A stretch of 64,000 bases of DNA from Hevea brasiliensis (taxonomy: Eukaryota; Streptophyta; Magnoliopsida; Malpighiales; Euphorbiaceae), in NCBI RefSeq assembly GCF_030052815.1, contig NC_079505.1, positions 65,873,899 through 65,937,898 on the forward strand, in the 5' to 3' direction. The first letter of the stretch is position 1. Each line of letters opens with the position of its first letter. Under the pieces are notes generated by a model. That model did no database searches. It was given only the letters and a program-made list of their open reading frames with translations, and was not told the origin of the DNA. This document shows positions 25,798-39,200 of this stretch, piece after piece. Made by a program: the position numbers and the translations under genes.

Positions 25798-27905
25798 TGT
25801 TAGTAGTATGCCCTAGAGCATATCATTTAGTATGTATCTTGTACATAATTTTATTAATAAAAGGCATTTCTACTTTTAGTTTACATAATATATTTATGTG
25901 TAATAGAAAAGGTCCATTGATATTTTGTTAGAAATATTATTCTTAAGTTGTTAAGAATATGAGTGACAATATTTCTAGCACAAAGTATCATAAATAGGTT
26001 CACAATCGAGGATACTTCATAATAAGGACATGACTTATCCAGAAAGATTGTATTCATGTTTGTTCCCAAGTTATTTATATGAGATATAAATAAGATGGAA
26101 TGGTGAGTCTCATGCCATATAACAAACATGATAGGCACTTATAAATGATAAGTAGGCCGAACCATTGACACTTATGACAAGCACATGGAGTTTACTCTTG
26201 TCAATGTTTTGTCATAAATCATATCAGTGCATATAATCTTTAGACTGAGATAGCATGATTATCTTGTATATAGGTAGTTTGAGTTTGATCTTTCATACTT
26301 GTACTATGTATGGGTATATGGGCATATGTTGGCTCCTGCTAGTTATATATGGAGGTAGGTGTTGATCAAGATGGAATCTGTTCCTCTAAGTAAATAGAGA
26401 TAAAATCCTATGTTCATTTAATTGTTCTTGATGTTTCAAGTTCCTGGCCAGGACAGATAGATTTATTCAGAAAAGAGTTTCTTATGAGAAAAATCTTTTA
26501 ATCAAGAACTGGAATTAAAAGAGAACATAATATTCATAGCAAATGGAGTTTGACATAAACCATTACTCCAGCTTGAGTTGGGATTTTGTAACAGAGAGAT
26601 TCTAGTGCATGGTAACATATGATTATAGGTTCATTTAAGGTAAATCTTATTACTAATTGGGTGGCCATGGCATGCTATGCTAGGTGTTAACCATGGTCTA
26701 TGAGGTTCATAAAATGATTTAGAGAAATCATTTATGGTAAGAAAGAGTTCTGATGATATTAAGAGTTGATATCATGTCTCATTGCCAATTAGTGATGAGC
26801 CTAGTAAGTCACACACATACACAAGTTATCACCTATTTAAATATGATTTAATTAATTAATTAAAGAGTTTAATTGATTAATTAAATAGGTTTGGTTTGCA
26901 ATTAAATTTCAAAGTCCCTAGCATGACTTGAAGCCAAATCTAGATTATTGGATGTGTAGTATAAATTAAATTTATATTTAAAGTGTTTAAATATTAATTT
27001 AATTGATGAGAAATTAATTAATAGAGATTAATTTATTTATTTATATTTGATATAAATTAATTAGAAGAAGAAAATAATTATTTTGGGTTAAGAACTCAAA
27101 ATTAAGACACAGGGGCATTTTGGTCATTTCACAGTGTGACACGTGGCACCATGAGATGGTGACACATGGGATTACACATAAGCTTGCCAAATGTTTTTTT
27201 TTTAATCATGTAAGATGATTAAAATTAAGATTAAATATAGGTTTGACACTTGGCACAATGTGATTGGGTCACTTAAACCTAGAGCTAATCAAAAGGTGAC
27301 ATGTGGCTAGGGTTTAATGTGTTAACCTAGCTATTTAAGTGTGGTTATGAAAAGAAAAAATAACCAGCAGCCTCTCCTCTCATTTGTCATGCCACTTTGA
27401 GCCTCTCCAGCTATTTCTCTTCATCTCTCATCAATTCAAAGATATTAGCCATCAATCTCTTGAATTAAGAACACTAGAAATTGTTTCTAGTGTCCTGTTT
27501 ACATCTCTAATCTCTTAAAAGGCAGAACTTGAATTTCTAATTAATAGAAAAAGCTTTAGAGGCTGTTCAAGGGCTGCCATAGGTGTTCTTGGTGTGGACA
27601 AGCTAGAGGGACAACATTTGGTGTCCTGAAGACGAATCTCAAAGGCGCAGACACGCTGCAGTGCATCAAGAGGTTAGTGTAATCGTTCTTGATTTAATCT
27701 AGGGTTCTAAAATTAATCTGATTAATTTTAAAATCTTAAATGGCAAATACAGATCCAAAAACATATTAAAAGAGTTTTAATATGTTGTTTATCATTGAAA
27801 TCAAATAGATAAAAATAAATCTTGCATGGTGCATGTGACCCTAGGCGAAATTTTTTTTTGAATTCAATGGTATAATCTTGTGTTTTTCACCCTTCCGTTC
27901 CTTCA
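25798..27905 (+). mobile_element. 3' LTR of copia element F
   Basis: Begins TGTTAGTAGTATGCC after the purine-rich tract and ends CCTTCA at 27905. It matches the 5' LTR over its full length with scattered substitutions and small indels. Confidence 0.93.
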
Positions 27906-30900
27906 CTAATAGAAAAATAAATAGAAAAAAAAAAGAAAAAGAAAAGTCAAAAAAGGTGGTGACATCACATATGAAGCCATAAATAATTTTTATTTACTAG
28001 ATAATTTGACCAAGTCAATTAGAGGATAAATATGCAATTAAACAAACAAAAATTCATTTTTTGCTTCTTCCTTTTCAAGCTAGCCGAAATCTCTCTCTTA
28101 CTCTCCCTTACATCTTCATTTTTCAACCTCCATGGAAGCTCACTCTCAACCTTCTTAAACTCCAAAACTAGCCATAAATTTCACAAATTCCTTCATTAAA
28201 CTTTGTTTTTGAAGCTTGGTAAAACTATTGACAACAAAAAAAAGAGGAAAGAAAGGACATTTGAAGAGGGAGAAATTCAACAAAAAAAGGTTAGTAATTT
28301 AAGATACAAAATTAGTTTATTTATTGTGATTTTAGCTTAATTAATTTGTAAATAAACTTAAAATGAAATAAAAATTTGTTGAGGGACCATGAATGATTTT
28401 CGGCCAGCATGTATATGGGGGTTTTATTGCAAGATTTGATTAACTTAGATGGTGATATGAACTTTAAGTAGTTAAATGGTTGTGATTAAAGGCTTGAATT
28501 AGCTAAATGCAAGGAAATTGTGAATTAAGGTTTTGGACATTAGGGTTTAGAGACCAAAAATGTGAGAAACTTGTAAATGATGTGTTGGACCTAATTTGAA
28601 GTGAGAAATGGTCAATGGTGACCAAATGAAGTGTGTTGAAATGGTTGGAGTTAAGGCCAAATTCGGATTGAGTATGGTCATGCTGCTGGCAGCATGACTA
28701 AGTTATTTTTGAAGGACCAAAAATGAAAATTTACAAGTCCAATTGGTATGAGACTAGTTGGGAATGAAAATAGACACTAAATGACTCAATTTTCATTTAG
28801 GAAGCATGCCCAAAAAGTGACCAAAACCTAGTGAACAAATTGACCAAACTTGGAAAATCACAGTCCGCCCTGTACAAACTGACCAAATGAACAGTATTTG
28901 TTCATTTGGCCATAACTTGAGCTAGGAAGGTCAAAAAGATCTGAAATTTTACCAGTAGTTAGATGAGATATAGACCTAAAATTTTCGTGGAGAACACCAA
29001 CCCAAATTATGCCATTAACCAAGTCATTTGGCCACCCCAAGTTGGTGATCTAAAACTACCAGAACCAAAAATTGCCTAGAAAACTGGGTTAAGTCCAATC
29101 CGGCAGCCATGGTTCAAATGGCTATAACTTGAGGTAAAAACCTCCAATTGGAGTGATTTAAAAAGGAAAATAAACTTGAGACAATAGGGAACATTTTCTA
29201 TGAAGAAAGTTTTGCCAAATTCCAACAGTAAAATGACCATTGGAACAGTGTAACCTTAGACACCAAAACTGAAAATTTGTCAAATTTGCCTAAAAGACTT
29301 AGAATTTGAGTAAACAACCAAAATCAACAAATTTAGTGACCAAAATGTGGTATGTGGGTGAAGTTGGAATTTCCATACCTATTAAGCCTTAGAAAGTCAA
29401 CAATTTGACTTGAATAGTGTAGTGAATAGTAACCCCGAAACACAAAATTTCAAGAACGTCGAGTTTAGCATCTTAGAGCTAGGTAAAAGTGAAGTTAAAT
29501 TTATTTTTGGAATTATGCTAAGCTATGGTACTGAAACACTGTAAAATTGTGTATTTCAGTTGAAAAGAATACCGGAAAAGAACCCGAGGAACCGAGTCAA
29601 GGCCAAGAGGCGACTTGCTTGAGGTTTGTGCACAACATCACTATGCTTTAAAAATTCATTGATAAAGTGAATGAAATATATATTTTACTTTTTCTTTGAA
29701 TTGTTGAAAGTTTATTTGTGACGTTATTTATGATGTTTTAATTTAAACTGTGAAAGTTATTATGTATATTTGAAATAGCAATGTTTAGCAAATTGTTTAG
29801 ATAAGTTTTGAAACCACAATGTCATGACCATATATTTGAACACCTGACTAGCATGACTAGTGGGGGTAATTAGTTTTGAATTTTGATTCCTTCTCTAGAG
29901 AAGTGTTGAGGTGTGCCAGTAGAAGAGAATGTGAATGGATATCCATATATTTGAGCTAGCTAGCCTTGTGATATGACTTCTCTTTAGCCTCTGGCTATTG
30001 AGATTCTATTTGTTTTGAATGGCAAGATCTAACTGTGGGTTTTATGAAATGTGATTTGATACTTTAAAATGAAATTGTTTGGGATTAAAATCTCATAATG
30101 CATGATTTGTATTTAATTCTCATGTTCAGTCAAATTTTTGAATAAATGTGATTTAAGTTCTACATAAAGATTATTTTAGTATGTTGTGCACCACTGAGTC
30201 CTAGTACTCAGCGATAGCTTTTATTCTTTGTCATGAGATATAGAGACTAGAGGAAGCGATGGTGAAATGCTTGAGGATTGAAGATCTATCAGCTTGAAGT
30301 TATCGAGTATAATTTATACCCTGACTATAAATATTTCTTTTGATGTATGTATTGCACATAAATGTATGGACATGAAAATTTGATCTTGAGCAGCTTGTAC
30401 AAAGCTTGTGTAAAGTTTGTAATAAATTTTAGTTGAATTTCTCTTAATGTAAATTTTGTAAGGATGTATACAAATTGTTTTGTCCTTAATGAATTATGAA
30501 TGGAACTATTTTATTTAATTTGAATGGAATGGATTGTTAGTATTTTGATGATCATTGGATAATGGATCTGAAATTTGAAAGTTGATAAATGTGTTGAGAA
30601 ATTGGTTGAGATTGAGTATGATTTTGAAGCAGTGGTTGAAAAATTATTGGAAGTACTTTTTTTTTCAGGTATTTGAAGAACTGTTTTCTCAAAATACAGA
30701 CGGAACTCTGACAAAATTTTTATAAAATTTGTGGAGAAATAAAATGGACCAAAAATATTAGCTAGTTTTAATTTTAATTAAATGTTTTAAATACCTATTA
30801 GAAAATAGTCACCACTTAACAAAAGTAAGAAAATTATTTTAAAATTCCTTGTAGGGTACTTAATGAGTTATCGGTAGGTGAAGTGAAGTAGTTAATTAGG

Positions 30901-30952
30901 TATTCTACGGGATCATGTTATGCCTTACAGAGTGGTAAGGTGTGACACGACA

Positions 30953-31407
30953 AGCTTGAATTAATCATCCGTGAATGTGCATAAGCTATGCAGGAAGTTA
31001 TAGACATTTAGGGAGACTTGCAATACCTCTCCGATGATGGTGCATAACCTATGTACTAGGCTATGCAACTTTGGGCAACTTAAGAATTTTTTTTATTTTC
31101 TGGGAACAAGCTGCATAAGCTATGCAGCTCCTTATGCAACTTTTAGCAATCTTTAAAAATCTTCAATTCTAGGCTTCAATTTTCACACTTTTAGACTTGA
31201 ACTTCACTCATTACTTGCAAAATTACCTTTCAGTCCCTCCAAATATCATTTTATCTACAAAATAAAATTAAAATTACAAATTAATCCTGAAATTAACAAT
31301 TATGTAAAATTAAGTAAATAACTAATAAAATTAACTAAAAATAACTAATAAATGGATAAAATGACTATGAAACTTAACTTAAATGACTATATGAAATGCA
31401 TATATCA
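30953..31407 (-). mobile_element. 5' LTR of element B, outer part
   Basis: Continuation of the B LTR after element C and its target duplication. It carries more TGCATAAGCTATGCA-like palindromes (30980-31145) and ends GCATATATCA at 31407, giving inverted ends TGATA/TATCA with 5556. Total LTR length is about 1.79 kb. Only 27 bp separate this end from insertion G. Confidence 0.75.
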
Positions 31408-31434
31408 CTGTGTGGTTTGGCATTTGATGGATGC

Positions 31435-34400
31435 TGTGACACCCCTTACCCGTCTACAGTGTAGCCGAGCAAGATATGCCACACAGTGTACCGGAACACC
31501 ATATTTTATCCCAATCATTTTTATCCTTCCTTAATTTATTTCTTCATGGATATGAAGTGCAATTTGTGAAATTTAACTCATTTAAGTCATTTATTAAAAT
31601 TATAAATTCATTTGGGGTTTCGAAAATTTTATAGAAAATCCAGCGGAGTACCGGCTAAAAATGGATAAAATAGTTCTTCGGAACCTGTGAAAAATACTTC
31701 CAATACATTTTCAATCATTCTCAAACTCCATTTGTATCAACATAATCTCAATATTCTCAATCATTTCTCATAACTTCTTCTATTTGACATTCATTCATTT
31801 CACATGATAATCATGTTCAAATCATCAATAAATACTAAATTTTTATTAATAAACACAAATTACATATATTTGCATTAATACTAAAATATATTACATGACT
31901 TTCAATTTATACATGAGAAATAAAAGTTTAATTACAAAATACAAATAGTACCAAAATACCAAAATGGGACTTAGTGTCCTACCAATACACTGTAGTATGT
32001 GAGGTGACACGGACACCATGCAGAACTGTGAACGGCCTCACCCAGTCTGTGGTCTACTGGGCTCTTTGTCCAAATCTTCAGTACCTACGTGTTTCAAAAG
32101 CGATGCGCTAAGCATAAAGCTTAGTGGTGCCAATAATTCAAGAAAATATAGTATGCAAATAAAGTAAAAATTTCCTAGTTATTATGTTTATAAGAAATGA
32201 ATAATTACTAACTTATTGTTTAGTCGAAAGCTAATTACATTTTATGATATTAACTCTTTCTAGCATTTTATTAATCGTTTTCTTGATGATTTTGAGCCTC
32301 TTTTTATTGTAATCATTCTTGTTCTTTATCTTGATATTTAATTTCCTTACTTCCTTTAATAATCAATTCCATTTCATTTATATTTTTTCATGCCTAAGTA
32401 ACCTATACAAATTGACCAGACTGGATAAACGGGTAAACTAGCACTGGGTACCAGGTACCTTGTGCCGTTACACCATCGGTCACAATGTGTCTCCCGGTGT
32501 GCAAACAGAATGGCTAATAAGCCATAAAAACAATAAGGCATAAAGCCAAGTATAACATCATAATCAATATAGCCATAGGCTAACATATCACAGAATGGCA
32601 TGGAGCCATACATCATATGCAGTACTGCTATCAGAACCCTATTAGCATGCCAACCTATCCAAACCAATCACATTAGGCCTACTAGGGCATATTACAAAGT
32701 TATTTCTTGAATATTTTTACTTAACATGTAAGATTACTATTCATTTGGTCATTTAAGTCAAAATATTGACTTTTTCATGTATAATAGTTACATGAGTTTT
32801 AATCATATATAATAGTTACATGAGTTTTAATCACATAGATTTACCACATTTTGGTTCTCAAAAGTGTTGGCATTAGTTGTCAATCTATACTTCTAACAAA
32901 TAGAGAATAAATCAGAAATTTCAGTTTTGATTACTAAAGTTCACTATTCCATTAGGCCATTCTACAGTGAGAATTTGGCCAAATGTTCTTCATCAAAGTT
33001 GTTCCATATTGTGTCTAGTTACATTTCTTTTTTTGAATCACTCTATTTGGAGTTTTTTCGCTCAAGTTATGGCCTAAACACCATAACTGGTCGAATTATA
33101 ATTTTTCCAAAATTTCTGGGCAAAATCAATTCTGCAGTTTTTTGTATATTGACTGCAGGTCCATTTTTGGACATGTTATGGTCAAAATTTGGGTTTGTTT
33201 TCTTCATGAAAGTTGTAGGTCTATGTCTCAGCTTTCTACTGGTAAAAATTTAGGTCAATTGGACTTTTCTACACTAAGTAATGACCAAATAAATAAATAC
33301 TGTTCATTTAGTCATTTTCTAGGGACTGCATATTAGTCACCGGGATTAGGTCAATTTTTAGGGCAATTTAAGTTGGTTTTCTGAGTCAGGTTTCTTCATC
33401 AAAGTTATGTCATTTTATGTCTAGTTTCATTTCTAATTATCCTTGAACCAATTGGAGTAACATAGCTCAAGTTATAACCCTAGGAATACACTAGACTCAA
33501 GTCTAGTATTCTGGCACAATGGAGGCAGCATACCACTTTCAATTTCAAAGCCACAATTACTTTCAATTTAGGGTCAAACTTCATCAAATGGTCACTAATT
33601 GACCATTACAACCTCTTTTCATCAATACATAAACAAAAATCCAAATTTTAGTGCCCAAACCCTAACTCCAATAATTTCAATTTATGCAACACACTTCATT
33701 CAACTTCTAATACACTTAGTATCCTTAATCATCATCACTAAACAAAGTAAAGTCAATCAAAATAATCAAGACCTTATGGTCACCAAGGCTGCTGAAAATT
33801 TCAGTCCCCACATACTCCAAATTTTCTTTTAATTTCATAAAATTTATATTTAATTTAGCATGCTTCAACTAGTTAAGAAAGAAAGGAAGAAGGTTTAGTG
33901 CACTAACCTTTGTGTGCAGAATTTTTCCTTCACTAATTTCAATTTTTCGTTCACTTTCTTGGCTTTTCTTGGCAGCCAAACACTTGCTTAAGATGTAATA
34001 TCAAGTTTTTGTGAAGGAAGGTAGAGATTTTATGGTGTATTTACAAGGAAATCTAGTGAGAATGATGAGCATCCATGGAGGTGGAAGGAGAAATGGGTTT
34101 CGGCACTTTGAAGAAAGAAGATGAAACTGATTTGTTTCTCTTTAATTTCTGTCCATTTTATGCTTTTTAAGTGGTTTATGGACTTGTGTCACAATGTGAT
34201 TGGATAGGAGTGCTTTAATGACATCATGTGATGTCATAATTCACAATTTCTTTCATTTTTCTTTTTTTTTTCTTTTCTACTCATTTTCAATTAAATTTTT
34301 AGCAATATTTATTCATATTTTAGATCATAATAATTATTTACTTAATTGGACAAGTCGGTCAAAAATCATACCTGAAGACGAAGTGACCAAAATGCCCTCC

Positions 34401-34784
34401 GTTTGGCTTATTGAGCCAAAATCGTCTGTACTGATCAAAAAAATTTTTCTAAGTCTTTTCTTGGCATTCTAATGTCATAAAAACCTCAATGACTCTTCTC
34501 TAGTGTCCCAAAAATTATTTCATGAATTTTCTCCCAAGTTTAGGGCTCCTAGCTGATAAAACCGCAACTTTCCACTAAGTTACCCATCGCTAAGGCACCA
34601 GCTCATTTAACTTGGTTGTATTTTATTTCTAAATTTTTTTTTTTAAATTTTTCTTATTATTATTTGAGTTATTTATGACTCCTCACTCTAGTCTAAATAT
34701 TTTTCCTGATGTTTTAGCTGTCCGGACCGACACTGGTCACCTAAACAGTAGAATGTACGGAATGGCTACAGTGAGGGTGTTACA
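31435..34784 (-). mobile_element. 3' LTR of element G
   Basis: Plus-strand ends TGTGACACCCC and GGGTGTTACA. It is collinear with the right LTR with scattered differences and contains no supported gene; short open frames here are shared by the other LTR copy and do not resemble a protein. Confidence 0.92.
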
Positions 34785-34802
34785 ACTCTTCCCCTCTAAT
34801 TT

Positions 34803-36096
34803 AAATTTCATCCTCGAAATTTACCTGACTTAAGTAATCGTGGAGTTGCTACCTCCTTGCTTCTTCTCTTCCTTGTATCGCCTCATCAATGTCTAAGTTC
34901 GGCTCCTCCTAAGCTTCCATAGCATATACCCGTGGTGCCACCCTGACTTCGGGCCTTTCGACTGTCTTAGAAACAATCTTCTGTGAAATGTCAGCCGTAT
35001 CTAGTCTTCCCAATCTTTTTCCCTTTTGAACTATAGGGGCAGGTCTATCAACTTGTACTGGAGCTATTGAACTACTCCTCTGAGGGCAATCTCTTATGAA
35101 ATGATTCGTAGCCCCGCACTTGAAACACTCTCCAGTTAACAGTCGACACTCCCCTCTGTGTCTCCTACTACAGCGTATACATTCAGGCACTGGGGCTGAT
35201 CCCCTTGTTATTGTGCCTAGGGGGCTAGTTATAGATATCCCAATCTGGCCTCTTTGGCCCTGTGCCTAATCTTGTGAACCAGAACCCTTAAGCTTCTTAC
35301 TATCAGTCGGTATACTTGACTGTCCTGGTCCAAATTCTCTCTTACGCTGCCTATCTTTCCTATTCTGTTCACTTACTCTGACCCTTTCCACTTTCAGTGT
35401 GGCTTCAACTAATTTTGTAAAGTTCATAATGCCCAAGGCAGTAATCATTATCTTAATATTATCATTGAGCCCTTCTTCAAACCTTCTACACCTTTCTGCT
35501 TCAGTGGGGACTATTTCTCTTCTGTAGCGGCTTAGTCTAATAAACTCCTTCTCATACTCCGCTACTGATAGTTATCTCTACCTCAGGTTAATGAATTCTC
35601 TCCTCTTGTCTTCTAGGTACACACTTCCCACATACTTCTTCTTAAACTCAGTGAGGAAGAAATCCCAAGTTATCAACTCTAGCCGGACCTCACTAGATAC
35701 AGTGTCCCACCACTGATAGGCATCATCTTGAAGTAGGGACACAACACCCTCCAAGTTCTGCTCGGGGGTGCAATGCAGTTGCTACAATACCCTTATGGTG
35801 CGGTCTATCTAATTCTCAGCCGCCACCGAGTCATCTTCTTTCTTACCCATGAAGTCCACAGCTCCAGATTTTCTCAGTTTTTCTAGATGGGATCTCTGCT
35901 ATGGAGGTGGTGGTGGCAGCATAGCCCCAGCCATCTATCTGAAGAATTCAGCCATTTGCTGAAACATAGCCGGCGGAGGCTGTGCAGGCACTACTGGTGC
36001 TAGTGGAGCAGGTTCTCCCTGGCCCCTAGTCTCAGCTGTAGGTGGAGCACGACTCTCCACTTCCTCATCTACTGCTCTCTGTGAAGTGGAGTCCAT
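34803..36096 (-). pseudogene. gag remnant of element G
   Basis: One continuous frame from ATG (36096-36094) to a TAA about 20 bp before the LTR-proximal purine tract, interrupted by many stops. It begins MDSTSQRA, then has a Pro-rich stretch, the gag core (DDAYQWWDTVSSEV near 35700; SVAEYEKEFIRLSRYRRE near 35550) and a zinc-knuckle region with CIRCSRRHRGEC and CFKCGATNHFIRDC (35180-35090). After RVYAMEA it runs about 35 more codons (EEPNLDIDEAIQ and onward) that I cannot match to protease. Stops are TAG near 35937, 35899, 35812, 35783, 35577, 35264, 34909 and 34852, and TAA near 35571; nearly all sit at expected Gln or Trp positions. Confidence 0.85.
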
Positions 36097-36206
36097 ATCC
36101 TAATCAAAATAAGAAAGACAAACAGATCTGCATTAGTGTCACCTCAACTCTTACAAATGTAATGCATGGTATGGACTCTATCTAGACCCAGAAATGCCTA
36201 AACCGT

Positions 36207-36218
36207 GCTCTAATGCCA
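36207..36218 (-). other. Primer-binding site of element G (degenerate initiator Met)
   Basis: Minus strand TGGCATTAGAGC, two changes from TGGTATCAGAGC, five bases from the inner end of the right LTR at 36224. This fixes the orientation of G. Confidence 0.8.
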
Positions 36219-36223
36219 CTAAA

Positions 36224-39200
36224 TGTGACACCCCTTACCCGTCTATAGTGTAGCCGAGCAAGATATGATACACAGTGTACTGGAACACCATATTTTATCC
36301 CAATTATTTTTATCCTTCCTTAATTTATTTCTTCATGGATATGAAGTGCAATTTGTGAAATTTATCTCATTTAAGTCATTTATTAAAATTATAAATTCAT
36401 TTGGGGTTCCGAAAATTTTATAGAAAATTCGGCGAAGTACCGGCTAAAAATGGATAAAACAGTTCTTCGAAACCTGTGAAAAACACTTCCAATACATTTT
36501 CAATCATTCACAAATTCCATTTGTATCAACATAATCTCAATATTCTCAATCATTTCTCACAATTTCTTCTATTTGACATTCATTCATTTCACATGATAAT
36601 CATGTTCAAATCATCAATAAATACTAAATTTTCATTAATAAACACAAATTACAAATATTTGCATTAATGCTAAAATTTATTATATGATTTTCAATTTATC
36701 CATGAGAAAATAAAAGTTTAATTACAAAATACAAACAGTACCAAAATACTAAAATGGGACCTAGTGTCCTACCAATGCACTGTAGTCTGTGAGGTGACAC
36801 GGACACTATGCAGAACTGTGAACGGCCTCACCCAGTCTGTGGTTTACTGGGCTCTCTGTCCAAATCTTCAGTACCTACGCATTGCAAAAGCGACGCGCTA
36901 AGCATAAAGCTTAGTGGTGCCAATAATACAAGAAAATATAGTATGTAAATAAAAGTAAAAATTTTCTAGTTATTGTGTTTATAAGAAATGAATAATTACT
37001 AACTTATTGTTTAGTCGAAGGCTAATTACATTTTATGATATTAACTCTTTCTAGCATTTTATTAATCATTTTCTTGATGATTTTGAGCCTCTTTTATTGT
37101 AATCATTCTTGTTCTTTATCTTGATATTTAATTTCCTTACTTCCTTTAATAATCAATTCCATTTCATTTATACTTTTTCATGCCCAAGTAACCTATACAA
37201 ATTGACCGGAATGGATAAACGGGTAAACTAGCACTGAGTACCAGGTATCTCGAGCCGTTACACCATCGGTTACAATGTGTCTTCCGGTGTGCAAATAGAA
37301 TGGCTAATAAGCCATAAAAATAATAAGGCATAAAGCCAAGTATAACATCATAATCAATATAGCCATAGGCTAACATATCACAGAATGGCATGGAGCCATA
37401 CATCATATGCAGTACTGCTATCAGAACAATATTGGCATGTCAACCTATCCAAACCAATCACATTAGACCTACTAGAGCATATTACAAAGTTATTTCTTGA
37501 ATATTTATACTTAACATGTAAGGTTAATATTCATTTGGTCATTTAAGTCAAAATATTGATTTTTTCATATATAATAGTTACATGAGTTTTAATCACAGAG
37601 ATTTACCACATTTTGGTTCCCAAAAGTGTTGGCATTAGTTGTCAATTCATACTTCTAACCAATAGAGAATAAATAAAAAATTTTAGTTTTGGTTACTAAA
37701 GTTCACTATTCCATTAGGCCATTCGACAGTGAGAATTTGGCCAAATGTTCTAAATCAAAGTTGTTCCTTATTGTGTCTAGTTACATTTCTTTTTTTGAAT
37801 CACTCCATTTAGAGTTTTGTAGCTCAAGTTATGGCCTAAACACTATAACTGGCTGGATTATAATTTTTCTAGAATTTCTGGGTAGAATCAATTCTGTAAT
37901 TTTTTGTACACTGATTGCAGGTCAGTTTTTGGACATGTTATAATCAAAATTTGGATTTGTTTTCTTCATAAAAATTGTAGGTCTATGTCTCAGCTTTCGA
38001 CTAGTAAAAATTTAGGTCAATTGGACCTTTCTACACTGAGTTATAACCAAATGAATTAACACTATTTATTTAGTCATTTTCCAGGGACTGCATATTAGTC
38101 ACCCAGATTAGGTCAATTTTTAGGGCAACTTAGGTTGGTTTTCTGGGCTAGGTTTCTTCATCAAAGTTATGCCATTTTATGTCTAGTTTCATTTCCAATT
38201 GGTCTTAAACCAATTGGAGTAACATAGCTCAAGTTATAACCCTAGGAATACACTAGACTTAAGTCTAGTATTTGGCACAATGGGGGCAACATACCACTTT
38301 CAATTTCAAGGCCACAATTACTTCCAATTTAGGGTTAAACTTCATCAAATGGTCACTAATTGACCATTACAACCTCTTTTCATCAATGCATAAACAAAAA
38401 TCCAAATTTTGGTGCCCAAACCCTAACTCCAACAATTTCAATTTATGCAACACACTTCATTCAACTTCTAATACACTTAGTATCCTTAATCATCATCACT
38501 AAACAAAGTAAAGTCAATCAAAATAATCAAGAACTTATGGTAACCAAGGCTACTGAAAATTTCAGTCCCCACATACTCCAAATTTTCTTTTAATTTCATA
38601 AAATTTATACTTAATTTAGCATGCTTCAACTAGTTAAGAAGAAAAGGAAGAAGGTTTAGTGCACTAACCTTTGTGTGCAAAATTTTCTCTTAACTAACTT
38701 CAATTTTTCCTTCACTTTCTTGGATTTTCTTGGCAGCTAAACACTTGCTCAAGATGTAATATCAAGTTTTTATGAAGGAAGGTAGGGATTTTATGGTGTA
38801 TTTACAAGGAAATCTAGTGAGAAGGATGAGCATCCATGGAGGTGGAAAGAGAAATGGGTTTCGGCACTTTGAAGAAAGAAGATGAAATTGATTTGTTTCT
38901 CTTTAATTTCTACCCATTTTATGCTTTTTAAGTGGTTTATGGGCATGTGTCACATTGTGATTGGGTGGGAGTGCTTTAATGACATCATGTGATGCCATAA
39001 TTCCTAATTTCTTTTATTTTTCTTTTCTTTTCTTTTCTACTCATTTTCAATTAAATTTTTAGTAATATTTATTCATATTTTAGATCATAATAATTATTTA
39101 CTTAATTGGACAAGTTGGTCAAAAATCATCCCTGAAGACGAAATGATCAAAATGCCCTCCATTTGGCTTATTGAGCCAAAATCATCTGTACCAATCGAAA

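Larger units (their letters stand above)
18365..27905 (+). mobile_element. Complete Angela-type Ty1/copia element F
   Basis: A 9541-bp element flanked by the 5-bp duplication CTAAT. LTRs are 18365-20473 and 25798-27905 (2109 and 2108 bp). The LTR start, TGTTAGTAGTATGCCCTAG, strongly resembles the BARE-1/Angela LTR start (TGTTGGAATTATGCCCTAG), which together with LTR length and polyprotein style gives the lineage. Primer site TGGTATCAGAGCC is at 20476-20488 and a purine-rich tract (AGTGGGAGAT) precedes 25798. The LTRs differ at a small number of sites by eye, so insertion is recent relative to its neighbours. The interior lacks a recognisable protease. Confidence 0.93.
6894..30947 (+). mobile_element. 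Complete Tekay-type Ty3/gypsy element C with nested insertions D and F
   Basis: A whole LTR retrotransposon bounded by TGTAACACCC at 6894 and GGTGTGACA at 30947, flanked by the same five bases CGACA (6889-6893 and 30948-30952). The 5' LTR is 6894-13005 and the 3' LTR 17858-30947. After subtracting nested elements D and F they are about 3521 and 3544 bp. The initiator-Met primer site is at 13014-13025, gag-pol at 13349-17795, and a purine-rich tract (TTTAAGGGGGGAGAG) directly before 17858. The chromodomain at the end of pol and long LTRs fit the Tekay (Del) chromovirus lineage. It sits inside the LTR of element B. Confidence 0.93.
17858..30947 (+). mobile_element. 3' LTR of element C, interrupted by copia element F
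   Basis: Own sequence is 17858-18364 plus 27911-30947 (about 3544 bp). It follows the purine-rich tract at 17841-17856. The copia element F is inserted after 18364 with duplication CTAAT (18360-18364 and 27906-27910). Apart from the insertions it parallels the 5' LTR throughout. Confidence 0.92.
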
